Origin: Companilactobacillus keshanensis
Lineage (GTDB): Bacteria; Bacillota; Bacilli; Lactobacillales; Lactobacillaceae
NCBI RefSeq assembly: GCF_003946205.1
Contig: NZ_RHOS01000013.1
Span: 1 to 61,184, forward strand
DNA: 61,184 bases
Reading direction: 5' to 3'
A program made the position numbers and the translations under genes. This document shows, piece by piece, positions 1 through 9,682 of the stretch; the stretch's first letter is position 1, and each line of letters begins with the position of its first letter. Under the pieces are notes generated by a model, which saw nothing but the letters and a program-made list of their open reading frames with translations, did not search any database and had not been told where the DNA came from.

Positions 1-140
1 AGAAGAATACATCAAATTTTGGAATGAAGAACGAATATTCGAAAAACTGGGCTATCAGTCGCCGGTAGAATACCGGAGCTTAATAGCCCAATAAAAGAAG
101 TGCTTTTATTTTAATGTCTCAAAAAATAGTTGCAGTGCCA
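1..140 (+). mobile_element. IS3-family insertion sequence, right end (cut by window edge)
   Basis: The last 140 bases of an insertion sequence whose body lies outside the window. It carries the transposase C-terminus and stops at a terminal repeat ending TTGCAGTGCCA at 140. The same 140 bases occur in reverse complement at 61045-61184 with one difference (G/A near base 78), and similarity ends exactly at 140, which fixes the IS boundary. The terminal sequence begins TG when read inward (TGGCACTGCAACT), as usual for IS3/IS150-type elements. Confidence 0.85.
2..94 (+). CDS. IS3-family transposase (OrfB), C-terminal 30 residues
   Basis: An open frame runs in from the left edge and ends at TAA 92-94. 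The visible residues include YIKFWNEERIFEKLGYQSPV, the typical tail after the rve integrase DDE domain of IS3-family OrfB (a conserved N-x-x-R-I-x-x-x-L-x-x-x-S-P-x-x-Y/F ending). The catalytic residues are outside the window, so activity cannot be judged. The copy at the right edge reads Asn where this one reads Ser near the end. Confidence 0.85.
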   Translation, partial: EEYIKFWNEERIFEKLGYQSPVEYRSLIAQ

Positions 141-172
141 TCGTGAGGTTTTTTTTAATTAATATATGTTTA

Positions 173-1777
173 TTACCTGTCGGCTCCATATTTCAATACA
201 ACCATTTCGGCCATTGTGATCTCACGATAAAGATTATTAAATAAATCTTCACTGATTTCATGATTCACTTCGTATTGTTTCAAAAGATAAGTCCGTTCAG
301 TCTGGAAAACTTGGCGATAAATAGACATAAGTTCACGTATTTGCTCTGGAGTATATTCGGCATGTCTGACCATTCTTTGCCACTCACTGAAAAACTGACG
401 GACGGTAGTATGACCATTTTGCGATCTTAAATCAAAGGTTACTGCCTCTTTAAATTCTTGTGATATCGTCATTGACCATAAAGATTGAATCCCAGCATCG
501 ATCATCTTTTGTCGAATAATTTTCATCTTAGCGTCTGTACAGGCATCCAATTTTACTTTCGGCAACAACCAGTGAAAAATAATTGTCGGAACTAACAAAC
601 TCAAAATGATCAATAAACTTTCTGACATCAAGACCAAATTAAAGTCAGCCGTTTTCACCTGCGTTTCTGCAACCGTGAATGCTAAAGCAAATGTCACGGC
701 ACCATGAATCCCACCTAGAGCAAAAATCCAAGCCTCTTTGTTAGATACTTTGTGCAAGAATCTGACATATACATAACGGATCAACAAATTTGCAAGATAT
801 AGGATAATTCCCATAACGATCCACAATAATGAACCATTATAGTTCACCGATTGATCCATAGTTATACGTACTAACATGATTCCTAGAACTATAAAGACAA
901 TACTATTCAAAACATCACTTAATAAACTAACTAATTGACCAATATCACTAGCTAATTGTGGATTGGCCAATGAACTTCGTTCTCCTTCAGCATTGTGTAC
1001 TAAACCAGCAAAGACAACTGCAATAATACCCGAAACACCTAGACCCTCAGCGCCAAAGTACAAAACAAATGGCGTCATTAAATAAATAATTTTTAGTGGT
1101 GTTCCGTTATTGTAAGTGTTATTAATAAAGTTCAATTTAGAACGTAGCATGATCTGTCGAATATAAACGATCAAGGCACTAACTACTCCACCAAAAACAA
1201 TACCGCCACCCGCTGAATAAATGAAATCCCACAGTGTTTGTGGATAATTAACATAACCATTGATATACCATAAAATTGCCATATTCAATAAGATAATTCC
1301 TGAAGCATCATTAAATAATGACTCTAACTTTAGACTGATTTGTTCACGATGAGGTAAAACCCGCCCCATTGTCACGGACTCAGTAGCTGTAGCATCAGTT
1401 GGTGTACTGATCGCCGCCAAAATAAAAGCCAATGGTAATCCTACGCCTGTTAATAAATGACTACTAAATCCCGCCACGATCGCACAGAGTGTCACCATTC
1501 CCACTGTCAGACTAACGATTTCACCAACATGATGACCAACTAAATTCAACCGTGTATTCTGTCCCTCAAAATATAGCAGTGGTGCAACGATCAAACCAAT
1601 AAAAATCTCTGAATCAAATTTGTCGATCAATCCATTTAATAACGGGACGATTGCGATCACCGCACCAATCAACATACTAACGTAATTTACAGATAACCTT
1701 GGCAACCAACGACGATTAATGATAATACTTAGCATCGCCGAAACAGTCAATACAGCAGTTGAAATAAGTAACCCCAT
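173..1777 (-). CDS. Na+/H+ antiporter, CPA1 family
   Basis: A 534-residue membrane protein with about a dozen hydrophobic segments, matching CPA1 (NhaP/NhaK/YjcE-like) sodium/proton antiporters that exchange cytoplasmic Na+ or K+ for protons. The diagnostic ion-site segments are present: ISTPTDATA near residue 123 and ESLFNDASGI near residue 151 (the ND motif). A polar tail of about 120 residues (from residue 410) is the usual cytoplasmic regulatory region. The ATG is preceded by a GAGGTG ribosome site. No terminator is visible between its stop and the IS end, so transcription probably runs into the IS. Confidence 0.85.
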   Translation of the reverse strand: MGLLISTAVLTVSAMLSIIINRRWLPRLSVNYVSMLIGAVIAIVPLLNGLIDKFDSEIFIGLIVAPLLYFEGQNTRLNLVGHHVGEIVSLTVGMVTLCAIVAGFSSHLLTGVGLPLAFILAAISTPTDATATESVTMGRVLPHREQISLKLESLFNDASGIILLNMAILWYINGYVNYPQTLWDFIYSAGGGIVFGGVVSALIVYIRQIMLRSKLNFINNTYNNGTPLKIIYLMTPFVLYFGAEGLGVSGIIAVVFAGLVHNAEGERSSLANPQLASDIGQLVSLLSDVLNSIVFIVLGIMLVRITMDQSVNYNGSLLWIVMGIILYLANLLIRYVYVRFLHKVSNKEAWIFALGGIHGAVTFALAFTVAETQVKTADFNLVLMSESLLIILSLLVPTIIFHWLLPKVKLDACTDAKMKIIRQKMIDAGIQSLWSMTISQEFKEAVTFDLRSQNGHTTVRQFFSEWQRMVRHAEYTPEQIRELMSIYRQVFQTERTYLLKQYEVNHEISEDLFNNLYREITMAEMVVLKYGADR

Positions 1778-1888
1778 TTGAACACCTCATTTATTAAACT
1801 ATCAAATATTAATTATTATTCAAATTCGTACAAAATAACCTTCTAATTATTATATTACACATTAATTGTACAAATTATTTTAAAAAAT

Positions 1889-1930
1889 CAAAAAAGAATA
1901 GATTCAACTAAAAAGAGTCGGATCTATCCT
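1889..1930 (-). terminator. Intrinsic terminator of the MFS gene
   Basis: Read on the minus strand, AGGATAGATC pairs imperfectly with GAATCTATTCT and is followed by a T-run. It begins right after the MFS stop codon. Confidence 0.7.
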
Positions 1931-3412
1931 TTAATTTGCTCGTAGAGCACGTTTTTTTACAGCTTCACGTTTAAACAAATAACCTAAAATCAAAATAACA
2001 ATAATTATCAAAATCAAGGCAGTTAACATGATGTTATGAATTCCCGAGAAGAAGATCCGTTTCATCTGTGGTACATAAGCTTGTGGCAATTCTTTAGCTA
2101 TTGCGGCATTACTCAATTTATTCAACATTGAAATTGTAATATGACCATGACTTTCGCGAACACCTTTGATCAAGGCCAAATTCAAAATCACTCCATAAAT
2201 TGAAGACATAAAAGTTTGACTCAAAATTCGTACTAGGTACGCAAAAGAAGTTGAAACTGGTACATCCCTTGTCTCCACATCAAATTGAACCGCAATCAAT
2301 AGAGCGTTAAAGCAAATTCCGACACCAAATCCTTCAAAAACTCCCATTACCAGCAAGAAAGTATAACTCGCATTTTGCTTGACTAAATACAAACCAGCAA
2401 AGGAAATTAGAAAGGCAAACGTTCCAATTGCAATGATTGAATAACGACTCATTTTCCGTTGCATAAATGGTTCCAATTCGGAACCAATAAAGTTAGCAAT
2501 TGCACCAGGTATCTGAGTCATTCCCCCGATCAAAGCACTCAAGCCCATAATACCTTGAGCCCACATTGGAATATAAATATTAAATGCTACAAACGATCCC
2601 CATAACAAAGCAAATAGGATCAAATCAATGACCAACTTTTCATTCTTAAACAGACGGTTAGGGACAATAGGATCAGCCACTTTGGCCTCAACTCGTGACA
2701 TCCAATAAATTAACCCTGCTCCCAAAACAATAAAACCGATTGTAACAAATATTGATGAAACTCCTAATAATTGAATACCAATTAAAATTGATGTTAGGCC
2801 AAGGACCATCAAGACAGCACCATAGTAATCGACCTTTTCTTCGTTTAGTTTTTCTTTTATATTAAAGAACAATGAAACAATAACAATCGATAATAAAGCC
2901 AATGGCAAATTAATATAGAATACCCAATGCCAACTGAAAGTATCAACGATCCAGCCACCGATCAAAGGTCCTACAATCGAAGTTCCACTAAACCCGGCCG
3001 AAGCGATCCCAATAACTTGTGACCGACGTTTAATATTCTTGAAAATTTGCGAATAAATAATAAACGGAATGGTATTCATCCCACCAGCGCCGATCCCCAT
3101 AACACTTCTGGCCGTAATAAACCAAATAATATTAGGTGCTAGTCCTTGAAATAATGCCCCCAGCATAAAAACAATTGTCGCCGTGATATAAGCAACCTTG
3201 TTCCCTTTCTTTTCTCCAAACTTACTCCACAATGGAGTGGAAACTGCCATACCCAAAAGAAAAATAGCAACGATCCAACCCATATACTGGATCCCATGCA
3301 AATCACTGATGATAGCCGGTAATGCGGTGTTAATGATAGTTGCATCCAAACCCGCCATCATATTAGACAGAACCAGCGCAAACGTCACCAAAATTTTACG
3401 ATTTCTACTCAT
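1931..3412 (-). CDS. MFS transporter, DHA2 (EmrB/QacA) drug:H+ antiporter family
   Basis: A 493-residue protein with about 14 hydrophobic helices, the layout of the DHA2 subfamily of multidrug exporters. Near the N-terminus LDATIINTALPAI is the family's motif D1 in helix 1 (D and N conserved), and the loop LWSKFGEKKG is the MFS motif A between helices 2 and 3. GFSGTSIVGPLIGGWIV in helix 5 is the antiporter motif C (GxxxGPxxGG). The ATG is preceded by GTAGGGGT. It stands alone between terminators. The substrate cannot be read from sequence; a toxic-compound exporter is the best guess. Confidence 0.85.
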   Translation of the reverse strand: MSRNRKILVTFALVLSNMMAGLDATIINTALPAIISDLHGIQYMGWIVAIFLLGMAVSTPLWSKFGEKKGNKVAYITATIVFMLGALFQGLAPNIIWFITARSVMGIGAGGMNTIPFIIYSQIFKNIKRRSQVIGIASAGFSGTSIVGPLIGGWIVDTFSWHWVFYINLPLALLSIVIVSLFFNIKEKLNEEKVDYYGAVLMVLGLTSILIGIQLLGVSSIFVTIGFIVLGAGLIYWMSRVEAKVADPIVPNRLFKNEKLVIDLILFALLWGSFVAFNIYIPMWAQGIMGLSALIGGMTQIPGAIANFIGSELEPFMQRKMSRYSIIAIGTFAFLISFAGLYLVKQNASYTFLLVMGVFEGFGVGICFNALLIAVQFDVETRDVPVSTSFAYLVRILSQTFMSSIYGVILNLALIKGVRESHGHITISMLNKLSNAAIAKELPQAYVPQMKRIFFSGIHNIMLTALILIIIVILILGYLFKREAVKKRALRAN

Positions 3413-3600
3413 ACCCCTACTTCTTCCTATTATTCCAACAAAAAATAAGACTCACACACAGTGCAATGTCTTATTTATTTAGTTACATCTTTATTTATAA
3501 CAACTAAAAAATTGTATAGTGCTTTATTTCTTCTTATAAGTATAGACTTTTTATAAATTTCATACAATTAATGAATAAATTAATAATTTGAGTAATGCAA

Positions 3601-3640
3601 AAAAATACGACCTCACACTCTTGTGCAGGTCGTATTTTAT
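3601..3640 (-). terminator. Bidirectional hairpin terminator downstream of gpmA
   Basis: AAAATACGACCT pairs with AGGTCGTATTTT around a CACACTCTTGTGC loop that can itself pair. T-runs lie on both sides. Between this and the MFS start (3413-3600) I see only AT-rich upstream sequence. Confidence 0.8.
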
Positions 3641-3653
3641 ATTCAACTAGATT

Positions 3654-3725
3654 AATGGTATACGGTCGCACGGAGGCGACCCCATTAGTAACTCTATGCG
3701 ATGTAGTCGCTAAGAGTTACTAATT
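3654..3725 (-). repeat. Two consecutive long hairpins in the gpmA 3' untranslated region
   Basis: Hairpin one pairs TAATGG and GGTCGC with GCGACC and CCATTA. Hairpin two pairs ATTAGTAACTCT plus GCGA with TCGC plus AGAGTTACTAAT (16 pairs, two symmetric mismatched pairs). Hairpin two includes the gpmA stop codon. Neither has a T-run; the real terminator follows about 15 bases further on. Confidence 0.65.
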
Positions 3726-4409
3726 AAGCTTCTTCTTACTTACAACATTCAACTTGTCATCCAAGTCATAAACAACTGGTTCACCAGTAGCCATTTCAAC
3801 ATCCATGATGTCAGCATCACTAATGTTTTCGATGTATTTTGTTAGGGCACGTAATGAGTTACCGTGGGCAGCGATGATAACGTTCTTGCCATCAAGCAAT
3901 TTAGGAGCGATTTCATCTTCCCAGAATGGAATTACACGTTCCAAAGTAACTTTAAGGTTTTCACCACCTGGAACGATCTTTGGATCAAGGTTAGCATAAC
4001 GACGATCCTTAGCTGCTGAGCCTTCATCTGTAGCTTTCAATAATGGTGGCAAAGTATCGTATGAACGTCTCCAGATATGAACTTGTTCATCACCATATTT
4101 TTCAGCTGTTTCGGCCTTGTTTAATCCTTGCAAAGCACCATAGTGACGTTCGTTAAGTCTCCATGTTTTTGTTTCAGGGATCCATAATTGGTCGCAGCCT
4201 TCAAGAGCATAGTGCAATGTCTTGATAGCACGTGTCAATACTGATGTATATGCTTGATCGAATTCGATTCCTTCTTTTTCAAGAAGTTTACCAGCATTTT
4301 GTGCTTGCTTAACGCCTTCTTCACTAAGGTCAACGTCAACCCAGCCAGTAAATTGATTTGATAAATTCCATTCACTTTGTCCGTGACGAATGAAAACTAA
4401 TTTTGACAT
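3720..4409 (-). CDS. gpmA: 2,3-bisphosphoglycerate-dependent phosphoglycerate mutase
   Basis: A 229-residue cytoplasmic glycolytic enzyme that interconverts 3- and 2-phosphoglycerate. The N-terminal [12 protein letters not shown] carries the phosphohistidine RHG motif (His near residue 9). [25 protein letters not shown] and the second active-site histidine in [11 protein letters not shown] (near residue 182) are all present, and the length is that of the dPGM family. The ATG follows AGGATTTTTAA. Its codons look optimised, as expected for glycolysis. The stop codon lies inside a strong hairpin. Confidence 0.97.
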   Translation of the reverse strand: MSKLVFIRHGQSEWNLSNQFTGWVDVDLSEEGVKQAQNAGKLLEKEGIEFDQAYTSVLTRAIKTLHYALEGCDQLWIPETKTWRLNERHYGALQGLNKAETAEKYGDEQVHIWRRSYDTLPPLLKATDEGSAAKDRRYANLDPKIVPGGENLKVTLERVIPFWEDEIAPKLLDGKNVIIAAHGNSLRALTKYIENISDADIMDVEMATGEPVVYDLDDKLNVVSKKKLN

Positions 4410-4465
4410 TTAAAAATCCTCTTTTCATTTCTTATACAACTCCACATTTTACACGAAAAAGGTAA

Positions 4466-4506
4466 CAAAAAAAAGTTATGTTCCTTAAAAGGAACACAAC
4501 TTTATT
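4466..4506 (-). terminator. Intrinsic terminator of the LPxTG-like surface protein gene
   Basis: Minus strand: AAAGTTGTGTTCC pairs with GGAACATAACTTT, followed by eight T. It separates the surface protein gene (4531-7968) from gpmA. Confidence 0.85.
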
Positions 4507-4530
4507 ATAAAAACGTTTTCAAATATTTAT

Positions 4531-7500
4531 CTATTCTTTCTTTTTAAAATTAATCAATGATAAACCAGAAATTGCTAATAGCAAACTACCTAATAGCGCC
4601 CAGATTCCCTTACTTTTTTGACCCATTTGTGGAAGTGTCTTAGCTGTTTTATTCAAATTATTCTGATCATTGTGTGAAATCTTATCCGTTGAATCATAGA
4701 ACTGACCTGTTTTTGGAACATAAACAATATCATTATAGCCGGCTCCATTATTATTTGATGGAACTTGAACAGTACCATCAGGACCTGGATCATTAGTATT
4801 TGTTGTATCTGGATTACCCGGGTTTGATGTCCCTGGATCACTTGGGTCAGTCGTTCCTGGGTTACCTGGATCTGGCGTTCCCGGATCACTTGGGTCAGTC
4901 GTTCCCGGATTACCTGGATCTGGTGTTCCCTTAACCTCATTAAGGGTAATTGTTGGGGCCTGTTTAATAGTCAAAACATCAAAACTATTATCGATCGTCT
5001 CACCACCAGAATATGTTCCCGTAACTGTTCCACTACTATCAGGAGACTTGTTTGGAGTAGGATTGGTTATTTCACTTCCAGATATTAATGAACCACTATT
5101 CCAATCACCAGAGGAATCTAGTATTTCAGTCGAAAAGCTCTTCAATTTTGGTAATGTATCTTCATCAGTTAGATTTGTAGTATCTTCTGAACCCTTTTGA
5201 GGTGACGCAGTATAAAAGAAAAGAAACATGGTATTTGCATTAACGTTTACATTAATACCGGTAAACATACTCATAATTTCCTTGATTGGATCAAGACTTG
5301 TAAAAGAATAAATTTCACTCAAATTATTAACTTTTAAATCAGTGATACCTTCTGAGCCTGTTCCTGTTCCTGGGACCTTTAATCCCGTCAAGTGATAAGT
5401 AATTCCGTCCTTTTCAAAAGACGACACAATCATCCCGTGCAAAATAACACTCAGTTCGGCCAATCTATCTGGACTAACACTATAATATTTAGTACCCGCA
5501 GCACTTTCTGCTGATATTTTATCTTCTTGTTCAATTTTGAGCACACTATTATATCCATAATCACCAAATTTATCGCTATATAAATCGATATTACTTCTAC
5601 CAACAAAGTAATCTAAGTCTTTACCTAAATATGTATTTATATTTATATTTGAAGTACCGTCTTCAATATCTTCAATATTTGTCGAAACACCATCAGTCGA
5701 TAATTTAGTCCCATCCTTCATATTCTCGACAGCGGCCGCATTATATTCTTCATTAGGTGCACTTTTAGCTAAAAATTCCAACAAGCTATTATAACTAGTT
5801 TTAAAGTTTGTAAAATGGGTGTTAAATGTTTCATACTGTTCGTTCACATCCGCTACGTTAGGATACGTATAGGTGATATCACTAGTATCATAGTCAGCCC
5901 TGGCATCTTCCAAATTTTTCACCAAATCAGCATAGCTAAGACCTTCACCATTAACTGCCGTTTCATAATTTATCGTCTTTTCTGCTAAATCATTTCCAAT
6001 GGACTTAAATTTGCTTGTCAAAACCGACCAAGAGTCTCCTTGATAAGCTGCATTATAAATTGTTTTTAACATTTCTTGATCACTGTTAATTGCCAAAACA
6101 ATATTATTTATTTGAACGATTCGTTGTTGTAACTGAAACTCTGCATTGATAAATGCAAGTAATTTAGGTGTGGCATTCATAACGTCTGTATTTTGAGTAA
6201 ATTTTTCCGTCAATTCCTTTTGTAAAGCGGACAAGTCTGGTAAGGTCCCATCGATCGATTTAATATCCAGATTATCATTATCTAATGCTGTCTGATAGGA
6301 ATCTAACGCTAGTTTATATTCAGACTGACTACTACCAATTTCTCCGAGAGTTTTTTCTACTTCTGTTTGAGCAGTATCAACAGATTCTTGCAATTTATCA
6401 AAATCTGGTAATGTCTGTTCAGAATTACTTGCTGAAATCACTTTTTTATTATATTCTCCATAAGCAGCCTGCCAAGTTGCCAATTTATCTTGTAAGTCGA
6501 CTAGGGCACTGTTATATGGTTGGATAACATCCTGCTCTGCTTGCAAAAGATCGTCATATTTCAACTTATATGGTGCTGAAATATTAGTAACTACTTGCTC
6601 TGCGGCCTTCATAGTTTCTTCCGCTGTGGTCAAGTCATTTTTGCACTTCTCTACCTGTTCTTGAGCATATTTTATTGCCAGTTCTTTGTCAGCTGGCACC
6701 ACTGATAAAGCATCCTCTGCTTTTTTCAAGGCATCCAACTTTTTATCATAATCATCTTGCGCTGAAGTGTAATCCTCGAATTCAGTGGGATAATTAACAG
6801 ACACGTTCAGATAATCTGAAATGATTTTCTTATTATCCGGATTTAAAATGACAGTATTATAGTTTTCCTGCATCTCAGTTATCTTATTAGCCGCATCTTC
6901 TACCGCTTTTTGTGCTGCTTTCAGATCTGTATCGTCAGCTCTATCGGGCATTCTCAATCCAGCTAAAGCATCATTATAGGCTTTAACAGCATCCTGCCAA
7001 GATTTCACAGCATCCTGATATGGATCGACTTTATCCTGAACATTCTGGTGCGCATCGACTGCTATAGCATAGGATTCTTTAACCTTAATATCTGCCAAGA
7101 TCTGTGTAATATCAGGAATATCATCCAAACTAATTGTCGCCATAGTTGATCCGGACTTATCATTATAGGCAGTTACCGCCGTGTTATATTCTGTCACTGC
7201 CGCATCATAAGTTGTTTTCAAACTCTCTAAGTCAGAACTTGTCATAGTTGAATCGGTGAGACCATTGTTCAAAGCATCAGCTGCCGAAGTAAGACTAGCA
7301 CTGGCCTGATTAACTTGATCTGATACAGCATAGTTATCCAAATTAGTTTGAACTATCTGCAATTGATCAGTAACATTCTTCTTGAAACTATCGGTCAATT
7401 GTTGATAATCCGATAAATGAGTCCCGGTCGTCTCAGTATCCGTAACCTGATTAACAGCGTTTGGTTGATCCTTGATCGTTTCATTGATTTTTGTTTGATA

Positions 7501-7968
7501 TGCATTAATCAATTCTTGAGTATTGTCTGTTGTACTACTAAATTTTGTGGCGTTATTTTGATACTCATTCATGGCATTTTGTAAGGTTGTTTGCCAATCA
7601 GTTTGTGATGTTAAATCAGGATTATTCAATAACCTCTGCAACTTAATCAAACTATTATTCACAGTATCTGCTTTCCCATTGGCATCATTAACCTGATTCT
7701 GTGCATTTGTATAGTGATCTGATAAAGTAGCTGGAGCCTCTGATTCATTACTTGGTGGTTGATCAGTTTCATTCGGATCCATTGGAGCCGAATTTTCTGA
7801 TTGTGAAACTGTAATTGTTGCATCTTCATTTGCAGCCGAGACTGTTACTTGATTAATGGTCAAACCGGCAGTAACACCAACTGTAGCCACTGATGCAAAA
7901 ATCAAATTGTTACTAATTTTAGAAATTCCCCTGTGATTATGGGGTGAATGCTTGTCGTTACTTGACAT
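4531..7968 (-). CDS. Large cell-wall-anchored surface protein (LPQMG sorting signal), coiled-coil rich
   Basis: 1145 residues. The N-terminus is a long basic/hydrophobic export signal ending near VSAANEDA (residue 47). Residues about 80-780 are Asp/Ala/Lys/Gln-rich with repeated heptad-like stretches such as AYNDAL and YNTAV, suggesting an extended helical stalk of degenerate repeats. A globular part follows (about 780-1000), then a Pro-rich spacer with tandem PGNPGTTDPSDPGT-type units (about 1030-1080). The C-terminus is LPQMG, a hydrophobic helix and a KKKE tail: a sortase A substrate with Met in place of Thr. No adhesin domain is recognised. RBS GGGAGGAAATACTT precedes the ATG. Likely an adhesion or aggregation protein (inference). 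Confidence 0.8.
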   Translation of the reverse strand: MSSNDKHSPHNHRGISKISNNLIFASVATVGVTAGLTINQVTVSAANEDATITVSQSENSAPMDPNETDQPPSNESEAPATLSDHYTNAQNQVNDANGKADTVNNSLIKLQRLLNNPDLTSQTDWQTTLQNAMNEYQNNATKFSSTTDNTQELINAYQTKINETIKDQPNAVNQVTDTETTGTHLSDYQQLTDSFKKNVTDQLQIVQTNLDNYAVSDQVNQASASLTSAADALNNGLTDSTMTSSDLESLKTTYDAAVTEYNTAVTAYNDKSGSTMATISLDDIPDITQILADIKVKESYAIAVDAHQNVQDKVDPYQDAVKSWQDAVKAYNDALAGLRMPDRADDTDLKAAQKAVEDAANKITEMQENYNTVILNPDNKKIISDYLNVSVNYPTEFEDYTSAQDDYDKKLDALKKAEDALSVVPADKELAIKYAQEQVEKCKNDLTTAEETMKAAEQVVTNISAPYKLKYDDLLQAEQDVIQPYNSALVDLQDKLATWQAAYGEYNKKVISASNSEQTLPDFDKLQESVDTAQTEVEKTLGEIGSSQSEYKLALDSYQTALDNDNLDIKSIDGTLPDLSALQKELTEKFTQNTDVMNATPKLLAFINAEFQLQQRIVQINNIVLAINSDQEMLKTIYNAAYQGDSWSVLTSKFKSIGNDLAEKTINYETAVNGEGLSYADLVKNLEDARADYDTSDITYTYPNVADVNEQYETFNTHFTNFKTSYNSLLEFLAKSAPNEEYNAAAVENMKDGTKLSTDGVSTNIEDIEDGTSNININTYLGKDLDYFVGRSNIDLYSDKFGDYGYNSVLKIEQEDKISAESAAGTKYYSVSPDRLAELSVILHGMIVSSFEKDGITYHLTGLKVPGTGTGSEGITDLKVNNLSEIYSFTSLDPIKEIMSMFTGINVNVNANTMFLFFYTASPQKGSEDTTNLTDEDTLPKLKSFSTEILDSSGDWNSGSLISGSEITNPTPNKSPDSSGTVTGTYSGGETIDNSFDVLTIKQAPTITLNEVKGTPDPGNPGTTDPSDPGTPDPGNPGTTDPSDPGTSNPGNPDTTNTNDPGPDGTVQVPSNNNGAGYNDIVYVPKTGQFYDSTDKISHNDQNNLNKTAKTLPQMGQKSKGIWALLGSLLLAISGLSLINFKKKE

Positions 7969-8091
7969 AAGTATTTCCTCCCAATCATTAATAATTTCAT
8001 CCCTAAAAAATATAAATTAATATTTATTAAGTAAGCTAAGTATATCAGGATTAGCAACGACTTTGTGAACTTTTTCATTATTGATCAATCA

Positions 8092-8152
8092 AAAAACAGT
8101 TGTTCTTCACTCAATGGAATATTTCCGGGTGAAGAACAACTGTTATTTTTTT
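8092..8152 (-). terminator. Strong bidirectional terminator after the envelope operon
   Basis: AACAGTTGTTCTTCAC pairs perfectly with GTGAAGAACAACTGTT across a roughly 20-base loop, with T-runs in both directions. It lies between the four-gene operon and the surface protein promoter region. Confidence 0.9.
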
Positions 8153-8237
8153 GTCATAAGTTATATAAATAATTAGTCGAAAGCGGCGACAGAATTAATT
8201 TTTAGGGTATTTCAATAAATAAACTGGATCAAAGTTT

Positions 8238-9629
8238 TTATTGCTTATAAACTGGTGTCTCAATATCTGACAATGTTGAGATATCCATTTTAATTTTGGC
8301 ATTCTTATTAAGATAACCATTTACTTTGTCACTACCGGCAAAGACGGCAGTAATCTTATCAGTACCGTTCAATAATTCAGAAATTGATTTAGCATTTTGA
8401 TCTTGAGTCATAACAACTGGAATGATCTCAAAACCGGCCTTTCTCAAATTGAGCAATTCCTTATAATATTTGGAATCGATCGATACAAAGATAGTAGCAG
8501 AGACTTGGCGTAATGCTTGGTGTTTTAACCACCAAACTATTAATTCATCGTCTGATTCAAAAGTATTGATCAAAACATTACCAGAGGTAAATAGCTGGAT
8601 CAAAGGTTCCTCTTCGGTATAGCTCTTGATCATAACTAGTGTTCCATCCTGACGATAGAAGTTTTCACGGACTACTTTATTAGGATCATGATGATCATAA
8701 AATTGAGTGGCGGAAATAACCCCGTTAACATCAAAGATATCTCGACTCAACAATTTACTCTTCTTGTAATGACGAATGATCTGTAAATTCTGATCATTAT
8801 CTCTGGAAACTTCCATGATCATTTCACTATCAGCATTGAAAATTTGGTCCTTATTATCTCCCATATGTTCAACATGATAGTCTTCTTCAAATGGTACTTC
8901 TGCCGGTGTGATGGGAACATTATTATTTCTATCTTGAAGATCATTATACATATTTAATAAGTAGGCACTATTATTGGCCATACCATCGTTTTGGTAATCG
9001 ACCCAGGTTTGATTGGCATGATCGTCATAAGAAACAGAAATAGCATTAGCGATCAGATTTTTTTCAGCTAAAGTTTGATTGATCTGTTTCCACATTTGTT
9101 CGACATGATGATCAGGATCATCAGTTAAATGGTCAGTAAAGATGAAGTAATTACGATTTGGATCTAAGAAAATTTCATTAGCCATTTCGTCGGTCTTAAA
9201 CCATTTACGTAATGAATCATTGATCGTTTTGATTTTGGCTGCAGCATTGTCACGCATATCAGTGTCATCTACTCCAGAACTACGCAGAACATGATTACTA
9301 TAACTACGTTCAGCTAGCAATTCATGACGCAGTTTGCTCTTTAAAGAATCTGTTTGCTCTAACACATCTTGTAAATTTTGCTCAGTGTATTGCCAATCAT
9401 CAGCATTATCAGCTTCGGGAACTTCTTGTTCCTCATAATAATAGCCTGGCATCTCCGGACCTTGAGAATATGATTCGGCCTGTGATTGTGGCTGCTGTTG
9501 CTGTTGAAATTGTTGAGGATCATTATTAAATTCTGGCTGAAATTGTGATCCTTGATAAGGCGCCATATTATTTTGCTCATAGTTGCCTGTATCTGGACTA
9601 TCTTTTTTCTTCCTATCAAAAAATGACAT
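8238..9629 (-). CDS. Unknown protein; C-terminal half resembles accessory-Sec Asp1/GtfB
   Basis: 463 residues, no signal peptide or membrane segment. Residues 1-85 are low complexity, rich in Gln, Asn, Pro and Tyr with a run of Gln. The segment around residues 250-330 (IFDVNGVISATQFYDHHD, KVVRENFYRQDGTLVMIKSY) has the D-x-x-G-x-x-S/x-x-x-x-Y-D pattern of Asp1/GtfB-type proteins of accessory Sec glycosylation systems. Residues 365-450 (TIFVSIDSKYYKELLNLRKAG, VMTQDQN) look like a Rossmann-type glycosyltransferase half. No other accessory Sec gene is in the window, so that assignment is weak. It is the last gene of the 12981-8238 operon; RBS AGAGGAGACACGCAT. Confidence 0.4.
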   Translation of the reverse strand: MSFFDRKKKDSPDTGNYEQNNMAPYQGSQFQPEFNNDPQQFQQQQQPQSQAESYSQGPEMPGYYYEEQEVPEADNADDWQYTEQNLQDVLEQTDSLKSKLRHELLAERSYSNHVLRSSGVDDTDMRDNAAAKIKTINDSLRKWFKTDEMANEIFLDPNRNYFIFTDHLTDDPDHHVEQMWKQINQTLAEKNLIANAISVSYDDHANQTWVDYQNDGMANNSAYLLNMYNDLQDRNNNVPITPAEVPFEEDYHVEHMGDNKDQIFNADSEMIMEVSRDNDQNLQIIRHYKKSKLLSRDIFDVNGVISATQFYDHHDPNKVVRENFYRQDGTLVMIKSYTEEEPLIQLFTSGNVLINTFESDDELIVWWLKHQALRQVSATIFVSIDSKYYKELLNLRKAGFEIIPVVMTQDQNAKSISELLNGTDKITAVFAGSDKVNGYLNKNAKIKMDISTLSDIETPVYKQ

Positions 9630-9682
9630 ATGCGTGTCTCCTCTATACTCAATAACCTAATTATAATATACGATAAGATATT

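Noticed and set aside
4508-4522. cre-like site AAAACGTTTTCA
   Set aside because: Close to the CcpA consensus, but it sits downstream of the surface protein gene and is separated from gpmA by a terminator, so no regulated promoter is evident.
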